DNA of 64,000 nt from positions 924,005 to 988,004 of the forward strand of contig CM003434.1 of the NCBI GenBank assembly GCA_000331325.2, given 5' to 3'. Shown here piece after piece: positions 39,871-49,573 of the stretch (position 1 is its first letter; each line of letters starts with the position of its first letter). A program made the position numbers and the translations under genes. This DNA is from Crithidia fasciculata (lineage: Eukaryota > Euglenozoa > Kinetoplastea > Trypanosomatida > Trypanosomatidae). Under the pieces are notes generated by a model. The model had not been told where the DNA came from, searched no databases, and was given only the letters and a program-made list of their open reading frames with translations.

Positions 39871-41259
39871 TCACCAAAATACACTCGCCTCATCTGAGAA
39901 GAAGTCCTCCGTGACGTGCACGCAGAATCGGTTGCCACGCACGCGCGGAGCGTCGCTCACCGGCGACGTAGGCGAGGACGGTGAGTGAGAAGACGGCTCT
40001 GCGACAGCGAGGCAACGCGGCTCCGGCATCGCAGACACCTCCTTCTGCTTGTAGTGCGCTGCTCCGTAGAGCACCTCAGACGGGACGTCGAACTCGGCGC
40101 CATCGCCATCCGCGCAGCCGCTGTCGTCGTCCCCGCATTGCCGCACCACCGCCTCTGCGGCGAGACGGGCCAGGCTGATCACCTGCACGGCCCCAAGCGA
40201 AGCCTCCGGGCGGTCCACGAGGTGCCACTGCCGCAGATCGCAGTACTGCGCCAAGGGGAAGAACATGTGTGTGGGTGCGCGGAAGCCGTTTGGCACCGTC
40301 GCCACCCCTTCTGCCGGCGCCGCCGTTGCGGCTGCGTGGTGCGGAGGAGGGACACTGCTTTCCTCCGTGTGAGGAGGAGAAGCCTCTGGTGCTCTTCCTC
40401 CCCGTAGCGCAGCTGCTGTGCGTGTGGGGTGCATTGTGGTGCGGTGGAGCGGGTCGGTGAGGTAGGCTGTGAGGTGGGAGCGGATGGGCATGCCGGCGGT
40501 CATCCACACCGCGGCGGGTGCGGCCCGGAACGTCTCTTGCGTAGCAACGGCGGCTGCCACAGGGCGAGAGGGGGAGGAGGAGACGGCAGTGGCGTTCGAG
40601 AAAACACCGCTGTTGGATCGCCGCGCCTCGTCCCTCCCTTCCTCCGCAGTAAACACGCCATTCATCTCCATCTCCTCCTCTTCTTCTTGTGCCTCTCCGG
40701 AGCTGCTGGCGGTGGTTGTGGAGTGGTGCAACAGCACCTCCCCTCGCAGCTCGTGCAAGGCAACAAAGAGGCCGCGGCTCTGCTCGGGCTGCAGGCGGTT
40801 GTACATGCGAGAGAAGCTGGGGACCCAGCAGTGGCCCCCACCCTGGCTCAGCGGCGCGCGGCGGTAGACAACGATGTCAGTGGCGGGGTCGGCGTAGGGG
40901 CTGTCAAGGAAGACGGGAGGGGCGGGGCAGAGGCCGCGTCCCATTGCTGCAAGCTCCTCCGGGGAGGGAAGGGGGAAGCCACGGGTGCCGTAGCGCCGCT
41001 CATGGGCACGCCGCTGCCGATAGCGGTGGAGGAGCTTGAAGCAGAGAAAGTTGAACTGGTAAGAGAGGCCAAAGAGGCAGAGGAGAAGGATAAAGAAAAC
41101 CGTCACGACGATGGCCCACGGAGGGAATCTGCTCGAGGCACTTCTCGGAGCTGCGGTGGTGGTAAGGAAGGGATAGTAGGTGACAGCTGCTGCGGTATCA
41201 ACCAGGTAGACGTCGAGCAGACCGCCCTGTGTGCTGTTGAGGGGTGAGTTCTGCCTCAT
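39871..41259 (-). CDS. Single-pass membrane protein of unknown function
   Basis: The frame is 462 codons from ATG 41259 (MRQNSPLNSTQ) to TGA; eleven open codons upstream start with GTG. One strong membrane helix lies at about residues 48-70 (WAIVVTVFFILLLCLFGLSY), preceded by a short N-terminal segment with an N-S-T sequon at residue 8, so that end may be lumenal or outside. A basic juxtamembrane stretch (LLHRYRQRRAHERRYGTRGF) marks the cytosolic side. The long tail contains a Glu-run (EEEEEMEMN), Ser/Ala/Pro-rich linkers and folded-looking pieces (VPSFSRMYNRLQPEQSRGLF; HMFFPLAQYCDLRQWHLVD). I recognise no domain. It precedes the FUSC-like array in the transcription unit. Confidence 0.7.
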   Translation of the reverse strand: MRQNSPLNSTQGGLLDVYLVDTAAAVTYYPFLTTTAAPRSASSRFPPWAIVVTVFFILLLCLFGLSYQFNFLCFKLLHRYRQRRAHERRYGTRGFPLPSPEELAAMGRGLCPAPPVFLDSPYADPATDIVVYRRAPLSQGGGHCWVPSFSRMYNRLQPEQSRGLFVALHELRGEVLLHHSTTTASSSGEAQEEEEEMEMNGVFTAEEGRDEARRSNSGVFSNATAVSSSPSRPVAAAVATQETFRAAPAAVWMTAGMPIRSHLTAYLTDPLHRTTMHPTRTAAALRGGRAPEASPPHTEESSVPPPHHAAATAAPAEGVATVPNGFRAPTHMFFPLAQYCDLRQWHLVDRPEASLGAVQVISLARLAAEAVVRQCGDDDSGCADGDGAEFDVPSEVLYGAAHYKQKEVSAMPEPRCLAVAEPSSHSPSSPTSPVSDAPRVRGNRFCVHVTEDFFSDEASVFW

Positions 41260-41639
41260 AGCGAGAAACAGAACCTGGTGAGCTACAACCACACAGAGTT
41301 AAGGAAAGACGTTAGTAAGGGGTAGGACGCACTGCATACCTCTAGATCCTCGCACACCTGTGGTTCGATAGCGCGACGTTGTGCGTGTAGTTGTAAGAGT
41401 CCGCCGCAGTGATACAAGCTAGGCAGACTGCAAGAGGGAGAGCGGCGATGAGCATCAGAGTAGAGGGCAGAGAATGGAAGGAAATGAGAGAGGGATGAGA
41501 CACTTCTTAGCAGAAAGCTGCAGCACAAACACCAGTGGACTTTGTGAGGCACACCAGCTTTATTTTTTAGGAGCGTCCTTTTATTTATATTCTTATGTGA
41601 GCGTGTCTGTGAAAGTGAATGATAACGCATCAAACTCGT
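41260..41639. other. Spacer upstream of the single-pass membrane protein gene
   Basis: Candidate splice acceptor for the downstream gene: minus-strand AG within CTCACCAG (about 41272-41279), close to the ATG. Around 41480-41640 the strand bias changes from purine-rich to pyrimidine-rich on +, which probably marks the edge of the retroelement insertion. Confidence 0.4.
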
Positions 41640-43860
41640 CATTACTCTCTCTCTCTCTCTCCTCCCCCATTCTTTCTCTTTCACCAGTCTCGGTAATTGA
41701 ACCAGGGTACTTAATTTAGTGTAAACAAAAAAAAAAAACGAGCCCTCTTTCCCTTCGAAGCACAAAGAATCAGGGAACTGTTGCTGCCGTACAATTACTC
41801 GGCGCACAGTATAAAGAGGGGTGCCATCATTCACCTGCTCAACGTCCTGCCGGAGGGCAGCCACCTCCTCAACATCGTGCCGCTGCTGGGGAAGCACGCC
41901 CCCAACTACCCGGTGCTAGGCGACCTCACGGTTCGGTACAGCCAGGAGCAGGCGGTGGTAGCGCGCCACCTGGGCACGGGTTTGTTGACCTGCCTCTTGT
42001 AGTACCGGATGGTTGGGCCGCGACGCTCGTCGATCCACCGCAGCCCGCAAACGTGCATTCCATCTTGCCGCGCAGAGCCCACGCCCGCCTGCCTCAAACG
42101 GACGCCGAACGCGCTGCTCCGTTGCAAGTTGTGAAGGTCGCCACCATGGACTTCGACCGCGTCTGCACGCTGCTCGCCTCCGCGAAGCTCGAGCGCGTGA
42201 ACCACATTTGGAAGCTGCTCCGAAGATGCCCGCGCCAGTTTTGACTCTCTCGACGCAGATGGACCGCAGAGCGCACACCTCCCCGAGACCGACATCGCTG
42301 CCTTGTACAAAGCCCGCATCCTGGAGCCTTGTACCGCCCCGGCTCATACACCTTCGGATCTGCCTTCACGGTGGTGGAGGAGAAGAAGGGCACGCTTCGC
42401 CGCCGTTTTATATTATGGCCGAAGCAGGTGAATCAGTGGCTTGAGGACCAAGGATACGCGAGCGCAGTCGATCTCAACACGCAGCCGTGGAACCTGGTGT
42501 TGGATGAATGCGGCGGTGTCACCGACCTGACGACGTCGTTCTTTCAGGTGCCCGTCCCACTCGACATAAGGCCTCTCTTTTGCCTGCGCGGTGCAGACGG
42601 CCAGGCATACCAGCTGACGGTGCTACCCATGGGCTTGAGCGTCAGCCCTGAGGTGATGCAGCTGATCACGGCTGCTCTTGCGGGCCACCCTCAGTACGCC
42701 GCCACACCCGCCTCCGGCGTGAACGTCAATGTTTGGATTGACAATACTCAGCTGACCGGTTCTCGGAAGGCAGTGGAGACTGCTCTCGAGCGCACCAAAC
42801 GCCTCGCAGAGAAGTTTAACGTCTCGTTGAACCTCGATGAGACGTGTGTCTCCTCCGTGTATACCTTCGCAGGCGTCGCCTTCGACCACAGCGCGCGAAC
42901 CGTTCGTCTGGGCGACAAGACGCACCGAAAGCTCCAAGCGAACTCAGTGGAACACCTGACGGTAGAATAGCTCGAGCGCCTCATGGGCCGCTTGTGGTTT
43001 GCTGCCCGGGTCCTGCGCATCCCGGTCCATCGCTACTGGTGGTTATTGAAGGCGACTCGCTGGCTCTTATCGCAATGGAGCCGCGGCATCATCACGGGAG
43101 CAGCCCCGGCCACCCTCGGAGCGAGCGCGCAGCAGCAGTGGCACGAGTGGCATGACTTGGCGGTGCAGAACGCGCCGAGGCCGATTCACCGCCGCCCCTC
43201 CGCGCCGGGCCATATTCGACCTGTAGACGGATGCTACCCTTACGGGCTGAGGCGCTGTGTGTATTAACAGGAAAATGAAATTGGCAGCTGTCACGGGAAG
43301 CCGCTGGGGCAGAGACGCTACTAACATCAACGCAGCCGAACTGCGGGCAGTGCGAGCAGCCCTCACCCTGTTCAGGCCGTTCATGGAAGCCGGCGCTACA
43401 GTCCAACTGCATACAGACAACACTTCCGCACTCTCCGCATTCAAACGCGGTTTTTGCGCGCAGCCACGCGTTTAACGCCGAAGTGTTTGACGTCTTGGCA
43501 GAATTCCCATACAGGAATACTGCCCAGTGCATCAGGAGCGCCGACAACCCTGCTGACAAACCGAGCAGAGACCCAAACTTTCAGACGACACGGGCAGACA
43601 CGCGACATGGGTAAGGGGCAGAAGAAAGGCAAAGGTTTGGCGGACTTTGCACTTTCGTACCAGTAGATACAAAAAGGAAAAATAAATACTCGTCCAGTTA
43701 GTAGGTTGGAGTTAGTGAGAGAGAGACCGTATAAGTAAGGTCCTTTTTTTGGTAAAGCGATAAAATTATTTCCCTCCTAAACTACCTGTACAAATTTTAC
43801 TCTTCTTTTCCCCCATCTACCTCTCTCTTATACGAACGGCGAATGAAAGGAATTATTCAC
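41640..43860 (+). mobile_element. Fossil VIPER/TATE-type tyrosine-recombinase retrotransposon
   Basis: This + strand element is opposite to all host genes. Parts in order: the C-terminal piece of a tyrosine recombinase (about 41781-41999, with AHSIKRGA and LLGKHAPNYP), a reverse transcriptase of the DIRS-like type (about 42329-42970, with VLPMGLSVSPEVMQLI and VWIDN), and an RNase H (about 43255-43665, with INAAELRAVRAAL, LHTDNTSALSAF and the end motif ADNPADKPSR). The order YR then RT-RH is that described for VIPER/TATE elements of trypanosomatids. The 5' part, including any gag-like region, is missing, and the coding part is broken several times, so it is a dead copy. The right edge is set by homology to a second fragment (44614-44955). 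The left edge is approximate. Confidence 0.8.
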
Positions 43861-44127
43861 TCGAGAATCCGATCGTCGACCTCGAGAACCTCTGCTCTGG
43901 TAGGGATCGGGTGGGTGCCCCCACGAGTCCGACGTGACTATGTGGGCCACGACTGCTGTGTAGTTTGTGTCGAACTCGAAGAAACCGAGAGCTTGGTCGG
44001 TCTGGTCGTGAACACGCAGCCCATGTACCCGTTCCTCGAAGTCCGGGAACTGACACTCCATTGTTATAGGTCCCGCTTGCGTGACAAAGAAGCACGCTGC
44101 GTGGATAAACTGGGAGGTCGTGGACAT
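43861..44127 (-). pseudogene. 5' part of a small host gene abutted by the retroelement
   Basis: On the minus strand an ATG at 44127 in good context (GCCACCATG) starts a coding-like frame of 89 codons (MSTTSQFIHAACFFVTQAG; then MECQFPDFEERVHGLRVHD and FFEFDTNYTAVVAHIV; ending in RGSRGRRSDSR). At 43860 the frame runs into the 3' end of the retroelement and stops shortly inside it. Upstream, a C/T-rich tract with TCACAG (AG at 44183-44184) looks like a genuine splice acceptor. I infer a host gene cut by insertion; its remainder is not found on the other side of the element. I do not recognise the protein. A short gene with an accidental end is the alternative. Confidence 0.5.
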
Positions 44128-44613
44128 GGTGGCTTTGTGACGACGAGAGTGTGAAAAGGGGATAAAACCTTTTTTTGAGAACCTGTGATAGGAAAAATGG
44201 AAGAGGGATGAGCTTATGTTGTACACAAACCCTTTAAAATCTCTCTCCTTTTCTACCCCCTCAGTCGGTCTCCGCTATCGGGTCCGTTTCTTCTCTTTTT
44301 CCCACCATCCCACCCCTTTTCCAACCCCTCGAGGTGGAAAAGCCCAAGATGATGAGTCTGAGGCAAACCTCCCATTCGTGAGTATGCAGATTGTGAGTTT
44401 TTCTCCCGACTGATTTGATATGCAAGCTTTCGTGAAAACTACAAACAAAATTAAATAATGAATTTCTTTGGGCAATCGCTGAAACAGATCAGCCCTCTTC
44501 TGATGATCCGCTAAATAAGGACATAGTTTGTTTACTCACTTTCTCTTCTTCTTCTTCCTATTACACTCCCTTTCATCTTGCGTTACATATCGGAGTCGAC
44601 AAAGATTTTGCCT
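44128..44613. other. Spacer between the two retroelement fragments
   Basis: Near 44185-44212 is the candidate acceptor region of the interrupted gene (minus). From about 44216 to 44600 the DNA is pyrimidine-rich on +, opposite to the host spacers, so it may belong to untranslated parts of the retroelement family. No coding frame is supported. Confidence 0.35.
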
Positions 44614-44955
44614 TACAGGATTACTGCCCAGTTCATCAGGAGCGCCGACAACCTCGCTGACAAACCGAGCAGAGACCCAAACTTTCAGACAACATGGGCA
44701 AGGGGCAAAAGAAAGGCAAAGGCTTGGCGGACCTTGCACTTTCGTAGCAAAAAATACAAAAAAATAAATAAATAATCGTCCAGTTAGTAGGTCGGAGTGA
44801 GAGAGAGGGAGAGAGAGAGATCGTATAAGTAAGGTCATTTCTTTGGTAAATAGATAAAAATACTATTTCTCCTGAATTTTGTGTACCAATTTTCCTCTTC
44901 CTTTTCCTCATCTACCTCTCTCATATACGAACGGCGAATGGAATGAATTGTTCAC
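44614..44955 (+). mobile_element. Solo 3'-end fragment of the same VIPER/TATE-type family
   Basis: This block repeats 43510-43860 with moderate divergence: the last part of the RNase H region followed by the 3' untranslated end. It ends at the same terminal sequence (ACGAACGGCGAATG then TTCAC). It is a truncated, dead copy in the same + orientation, about 750 bp beyond the end of the larger element. The divergence suggests two separate insertions or an old duplication, not a recent copy. Confidence 0.75.
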
Positions 44956-45766
44956 AGTGTCCACCTGAGTGGAGGAAAAAAGAGAAACACAAGTTTTGCT
45001 GCAGCTTCCTGGTGTCCGACTGCACTGAGCTGCCTTTGCGGGTGTGTCCACACGCGCAGCAGTGTGCAGAGGGGAGAACAGGAAAAGAGAGAGAGAGCCA
45101 GGTAGGCAAACTCTTTCTTCATGGTCCCTCCAGTGTCCACCTCGGCGGAAAGTCAAGCTGCAGGAGTACAAGCACCCGACAGATGAAATATGTGAGCCGT
45201 GGAAGCTTGCTCGCTTTCGTCGTTGGAAAGAACAGATCGTACCCACAAGTCCTCTTTGCCTCTCTCTTTCACTAACTAATTCTTTTTTTTTCTTCAGTAA
45301 TTCAGCACAAAGTCCACACACGGTACGCGGAATCTCATCAGCGATGCACTTAAGCGTCAGTTCGACGAAGTAGCGAGGAGGAGTACCCACAAACCACCCT
45401 GAAGGCGAAGGAAATCGCATCCACTACTCTCTCTTCCACTACTGAAACTCAGAGCATTAGAGCTCTATGCAGTAAGAGAAGAGAAGAAAAAAGGGCTTCT
45501 CCGCAAGTGGCTCGTGCCCCTTTACGACGTCATCCGTGCGGCTTTTTTATCCGTCTATCGGCTGCATCACGGCGACTCACAGTATTAAAATAAAGAGGCG
45601 ACTTAAGAAAAATAAATAGTAAATGTCTTACCTTGACTTACAGTATTATAATCTCCGCTACACAAAGGGAATGAATGTAGGGAGAGATGGGTAAAGGAGC
45701 TTATAAAAAGCAAGAGAGAGAAAAGACTAGCATGTGTACGCGCACATAAACCCAATGTTCACTGCC
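44955..45766. other. Unexplained block and 3' flank of the NAP gene
   Basis: At 44955-45420 the composition is unlike typical spacers, and coding-like short stretches occur on both strands (for example LQEYKHPTDEICEPWKLARF on + near 45165; WFVGTPPRYFVELTLKCIAD on - near 45360). A 12-bp direct repeat (CAGTGTCCACCT) lies at 44955-44966 and 45131-45142. I cannot name a family. The rest, to 45766, is the AT-rich 3' flank of the histone chaperone gene. Confidence 0.35.
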
Positions 45767-46963
45767 TTACTGCTGCTTGCACTCCTGCTGGGGCGGCTGC
45801 GCACCACCGGCGGCACCACGACCGCGACCACCCGCCGCACCGCCGCCACCGCGCTGACGGACAATGTTGCGGAAGTTCGAGCCACCGGCCTTGTCGTCCT
45901 CCTCGCTCTCCTCCTCGTCCTCGGCGTCATCGTCCTCCTCGTCCTCCTCGTCGCCGAAGCCGAATTGTTCCCGCAGCTCCTTGCCAGTCTCCACGACGGC
46001 TTCACCGGTGTAGTAGAAGATGGCCCGCGGCACCACCGCCTCGAGCAGCGCCGTGCCCACCTCCACGTCCATCTCCATCTCCTGGTCAAAGAAGTCGTCC
46101 TCCTCATCTTCCTCGTCCTCGGCCTTCTCGGTGGGCGGGCTGAAGAAGTTGAAGAAAGACTCGCAGGGCTCCTCGCGCTCCACGATGCGCATCTGCCCCG
46201 ACTTCTTGTTGCGCTGCTTCTTCTGCTTCACCGTCACCGTCAGGTTCTTCTTTGGCGACTTCCAGTTGATGGTGCAGCCCACCACATCGGCAATGCGCAT
46301 CTCGCCGTGGTCCTCGTCGTACTCGGTGTGGTACTCCTTCGTGAGCGTCTCGTTGGTGAAGTACTCGTTGGGCGAGAAGTAGAAGACGAGGCGGTCGCCC
46401 TTCTCGGGGTCCTCGTCGACGAAGGTCTTGCGGATGTCCACGAGGTGGCCAAGCGCGTCGCGGTCCTTCTCCGTGATGAGTCCGTTGACAGCCTCGGAGT
46501 TGCCCATGGCGGTGAGCCAGAAGTTCGGGATGCCGCCCGAGGGGCTCGCCGCGGCCTTGGCCAGCTCGCTGTTCTGCTTCGCATCGACCGGGTCCACGAT
46601 CTTGACCCCTTTCTTCGCCGCTGGCTTCTCCGCTGGCGCCGGGGCAGCAGCAGCCGGGGCGGCGGCGCCGATGCGCGTCATCTCCTCGGCTGTGATGTCC
46701 CGCTTGCCGGTGACGATGTCGCGGCGGGCATCGAAGATGGGCATGCAGGCCGCAACGCTCTCCTTGGTGAGGGCAGCCAGCTCGGCCCGCATCTGCGCAC
46801 GCACCGCGTGGTAGTCCTTCAGGAGGCCCTGCAGTGCGTAGATGCGGCGGCGCTCGGCCACCGTCATCTCGTTCATCACCTCGACAAGGTCCACCCGCGC
46901 GGTGCTCGCCTCCGAGGCGCTGTCGATGTCCTTCGCAGGGTCGGCGTGGACCTGGGTCGGCAT
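45767..46963 (-). CDS. Nucleosome assembly protein (NAP1-family histone chaperone)
   Basis: The frame is 398 codons from ATG 46963 (MPTQVHADPAKD) to TAA; the 78 open codons upstream are pyrimidine-derived 5' UTR. The long dimerisation helix lies at about residues 24-90. The NAP earmuff domain (about 145-325) shows HLVDIRKTFVDEDPEKGDRL, YFSPNEYFTNETLTKEYH, the signature SFFNFFSPP (269-277) and VVPRAIFYYTGEAV. An acidic stretch (282-300) and a strongly acidic tail (335-357, EEDEEDDDAEDEEESEEDD) bind histones. The end is a Gly/Arg-rich segment (RQRGGGGAAGGRGRGAAGG), not usual for NAP1 and possibly a methylation or RNA-binding tail. The protein shuttles H2A-H2B and assists chromatin assembly in nucleus and cytoplasm. 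Confidence 0.93.
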   Translation of the reverse strand: MPTQVHADPAKDIDSASEASTARVDLVEVMNEMTVAERRRIYALQGLLKDYHAVRAQMRAELAALTKESVAACMPIFDARRDIVTGKRDITAEEMTRIGAAAPAAAAPAPAEKPAAKKGVKIVDPVDAKQNSELAKAAASPSGGIPNFWLTAMGNSEAVNGLITEKDRDALGHLVDIRKTFVDEDPEKGDRLVFYFSPNEYFTNETLTKEYHTEYDEDHGEMRIADVVGCTINWKSPKKNLTVTVKQKKQRNKKSGQMRIVEREEPCESFFNFFSPPTEKAEDEEDEEDDFFDQEMEMDVEVGTALLEAVVPRAIFYYTGEAVVETGKELREQFGFGDEEDEEDDDAEDEEESEEDDKAGGSNFRNIVRQRGGGGAAGGRGRGAAGGAQPPQQECKQQ

Positions 46964-49573
46964 GGTGGAGTGTTGTGTGGTGTGGTGTGTGTGGTGTAGA
47001 AGAGAAGGAGGTGTGTGGTGTAATACCGTTGAGAAGGGAGAGTCGATTACGGGAAAGCAAGGTACTGTGTGAAGTGACGGGCAGCGGACGTGAACAAACA
47101 AGTGTGGGTACAAAGTTGGGTGTGGTGAAGCAGAAAAAGGCAGATGAGAGAAACGAGGAGTTAAAAAAGAAGGAGGAGGAGGTAGGACAGCAGACACGAC
47201 GGAAGTGAAGCTTCAGGCTAGTGCGGTGGCAGCGATTTCACCACCACACGCAGCCCCTTCTTTTTGTTGCGCTTCGAGATCACTCATGCGAGAGAGAAGG
47301 AGAGAGGTACACGCGCGCTGCCTGAGTGTAAAAGTCTCGGTCGCGGCTACTGTATCGAGAGACTGCGCATCAGAGGAAGGTGGCAGCGACCTGTCTACAC
47401 AAGAAAGTCGAATTACTTTTTTTTTTAAAGACCAAATTATGAGTTTTGGCCAAAACATAGAAGAGACGGAGACAAAAAAAGAGTAGAAGACGGAAAAAGA
47501 AAGAGCTGACTCACTGCGGACAAATTTTTTGTTTTACCATTGCGGCTTTGTACTGAGAGAGAAGAAAAAGTAAACCTTCAGAGAGCACTACATTAGAGCA
47601 AGATGAAGCGTTGCAAGCAAGTTTCAGGAGCCTAAGGATGAAGTAAGAGATCAAAAGTGCCACGGCGTCCATCTTTTTCTCTTACTCCCTCCTCCGCCTC
47701 TGAAGCTACTGTCAAGGTAGATTCCCAATCTGCTTTCTCTTTTCATCGTACAAGCTCAATTAAAACGAGGGTCTGTAGCCGTTGTGCGCGTCTTCTTCAG
47801 TGTGTTTATGTGCACTGCTTCTCCCTTTGTGTGGATGCGCAGACACACTTCATCCCTCGCACACTACCTCAAACGGTAACAGGCGAAGAGGGTGCAGTGC
47901 AGTCTCTACTATTTAGGCAAACTGACTGAAAAAACGCAAGCAGCATCGGGAACACGTGAGGGAAGAAAAGAAAAGGCAACTCTGCATGCTCACTCAAACA
48001 CCTTCAACGTGGTATGTTTGTCGGGTATCTACGATGTTTACTTTAAGACATGCGAAGGTCAGAAAGAGAGAAACGAAAAAAGTAAGAGACAAACGCTCGT
48101 GTATATCAACAAGATACAAAATAAATATATAAAATGTGTATATAGGCGGGCGGTGAGATAATGCTTTAGTTTTCCATGTATTGTGCTACAGGAAAGGGAG
48201 GCATTCTCAGTGACCTGTGCGTCATCATCATCATCATTGAGGAAAAATAAGGAGAATTAGAGGTTTGGCTGGACCACCTTTAAATAGCAGCAACAGTAGG
48301 AAAGTGAGAAAATGCTGCATCACTCACGGGAAAAGCAAAAGGAAGCGCATTGCGAAGACACCAAGTGCCGCCTCACCACTGTGGTCCGCCTTCACTCAAA
48401 GAAACCACCGTGAAGACAGCAGTGTGTGCGTGTATGCTTGCTGTGAGGCAAAATGCAAAGGTGTAGCAGGCATCTCAGCAGACACATCAGCTTCTAGAAA
48501 AGCTGGTGCGTACTTAGCCACCGCCCGCAGCATAGATGACACGTAAAGAGAAAGTGCTGCATCACTCACGGAAAAAAAGCAGGCTCACATCCATTTTTTG
48601 ACAAGAACAAATAGAAGCATTCCGCGTCGCTTCGCCCTGAAGTGCGTAGATTTTGCAGAAGAAAACATGAGCATAAAGAAGAGAAAAGTAGGAAAAAAGG
48701 CACCAAAGAGGTCGACTGCCGGCGCGGGGGTGTTCACAACGCTTGCTGATGCGGCTTTCCATCGTTTCTAGCGTTGCTGCCAAGAGCCTTAAAGGACAGC
48801 GCGAGAGAGCGCCGTTTGTTTCAGCAGCCATAAACGAAAAATGATGAAAGAGTGTCCCGGCCGGTGCAAGAGAGAAAAGGAGAGAAAAGTAATAAAAAGG
48901 AAGAATACAACAGTCCCTTGCCTCGTATGCGCAAAGGGTGGCGAGGAAAGAAAAAAAGAAGAAAAGATATACCGGAAAAAGAAAAAAGAAAAATAGAGAA
49001 GAAATAAAGAAAATAACAAAACAAAGATAAAACTGGAAAAAAGAAAGGGCGACAATAATAGAGAAATTATGTACTTCAGTGTCAACACTGAGGTACGCGT
49101 ATCTGGTGCCCAGAAACCATTCATTTGAAAAAAAAAATTATTCATATAAGTAAGAAAAGCAACGAGCACCGCGGATATTTTCTTCGTGTCTCTTGACTGT
49201 CTCCGCTTCACGCTAGCTTTAAGACACTTCACCGTGCAACAAACCCACGCCCGCCCTCGGGTTTTTTCGAATAACAATAAAGGGAAATGAAGTGAAGATT
49301 GAACACACGAGTACAGATAAAGCTGCGCCTGTATGATGTACAACAGGTCCAGCTACGCGGTCGTGTGCCGAGGCAATAATAAACCATTCGTGAATATGAC
49401 GCTCCGGCTCTCTCCTCAGCAGCAGCGGATGGAGAAGGAGAGATAGAACACCTGTAAAGCAAACACAGCATCGCTGTTTTTCCGAAAAAAAAAAGAGATG
49501 ATAAACAAAAAGACGTAAAGAGTGCACGCAGTAGCCTTTGAGACACCAAGCAATACCATGTTACCGCGACACC
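46964..49573. other. Intergenic region, about 2.6 kb
   Basis: Upstream of the NAP gene the minus strand is rich in C/T with several AG candidates. A 24-codon frame (MSDLEAQQKEGAACGGEIAA..., minus, 47213-47287) could be a chance ORF or a uORF. The rest is AT-rich. The block 48250-48560 is less purine-biased and is bounded by a short direct repeat. No supported gene. Confidence 0.45.
48313..48571. repeat. Short direct repeat bounding a 225-bp block
   Basis: TGCTGCATCACTCACGG occurs at 48313-48329 and again at 48555-48571, with further A/G-rich similarity on both sides. The intervening 225 bp are GC-richer than the spacer. The pair could be the target-site duplication of a small insertion or a decayed tandem duplication. 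No known element was recognised. Confidence 0.4.

Noticed and set aside
41690-41715. Possible tRNA T-arm (minus strand GGTTCAATTACC)
   Set aside because: The arms do not pair, and no acceptor, D or anticodon stems can be built around it.
41260-45766. Strand-switch region
   Set aside because: Protein genes on both sides are on the minus strand. The + signals in between belong to the retroelement block.
47213-47287. 24-codon minus ORF (MSDLEAQQ...) upstream of the NAP gene
   Set aside because: Too short to separate from chance without transcript or conservation data; mentioned only in the spacer entry.
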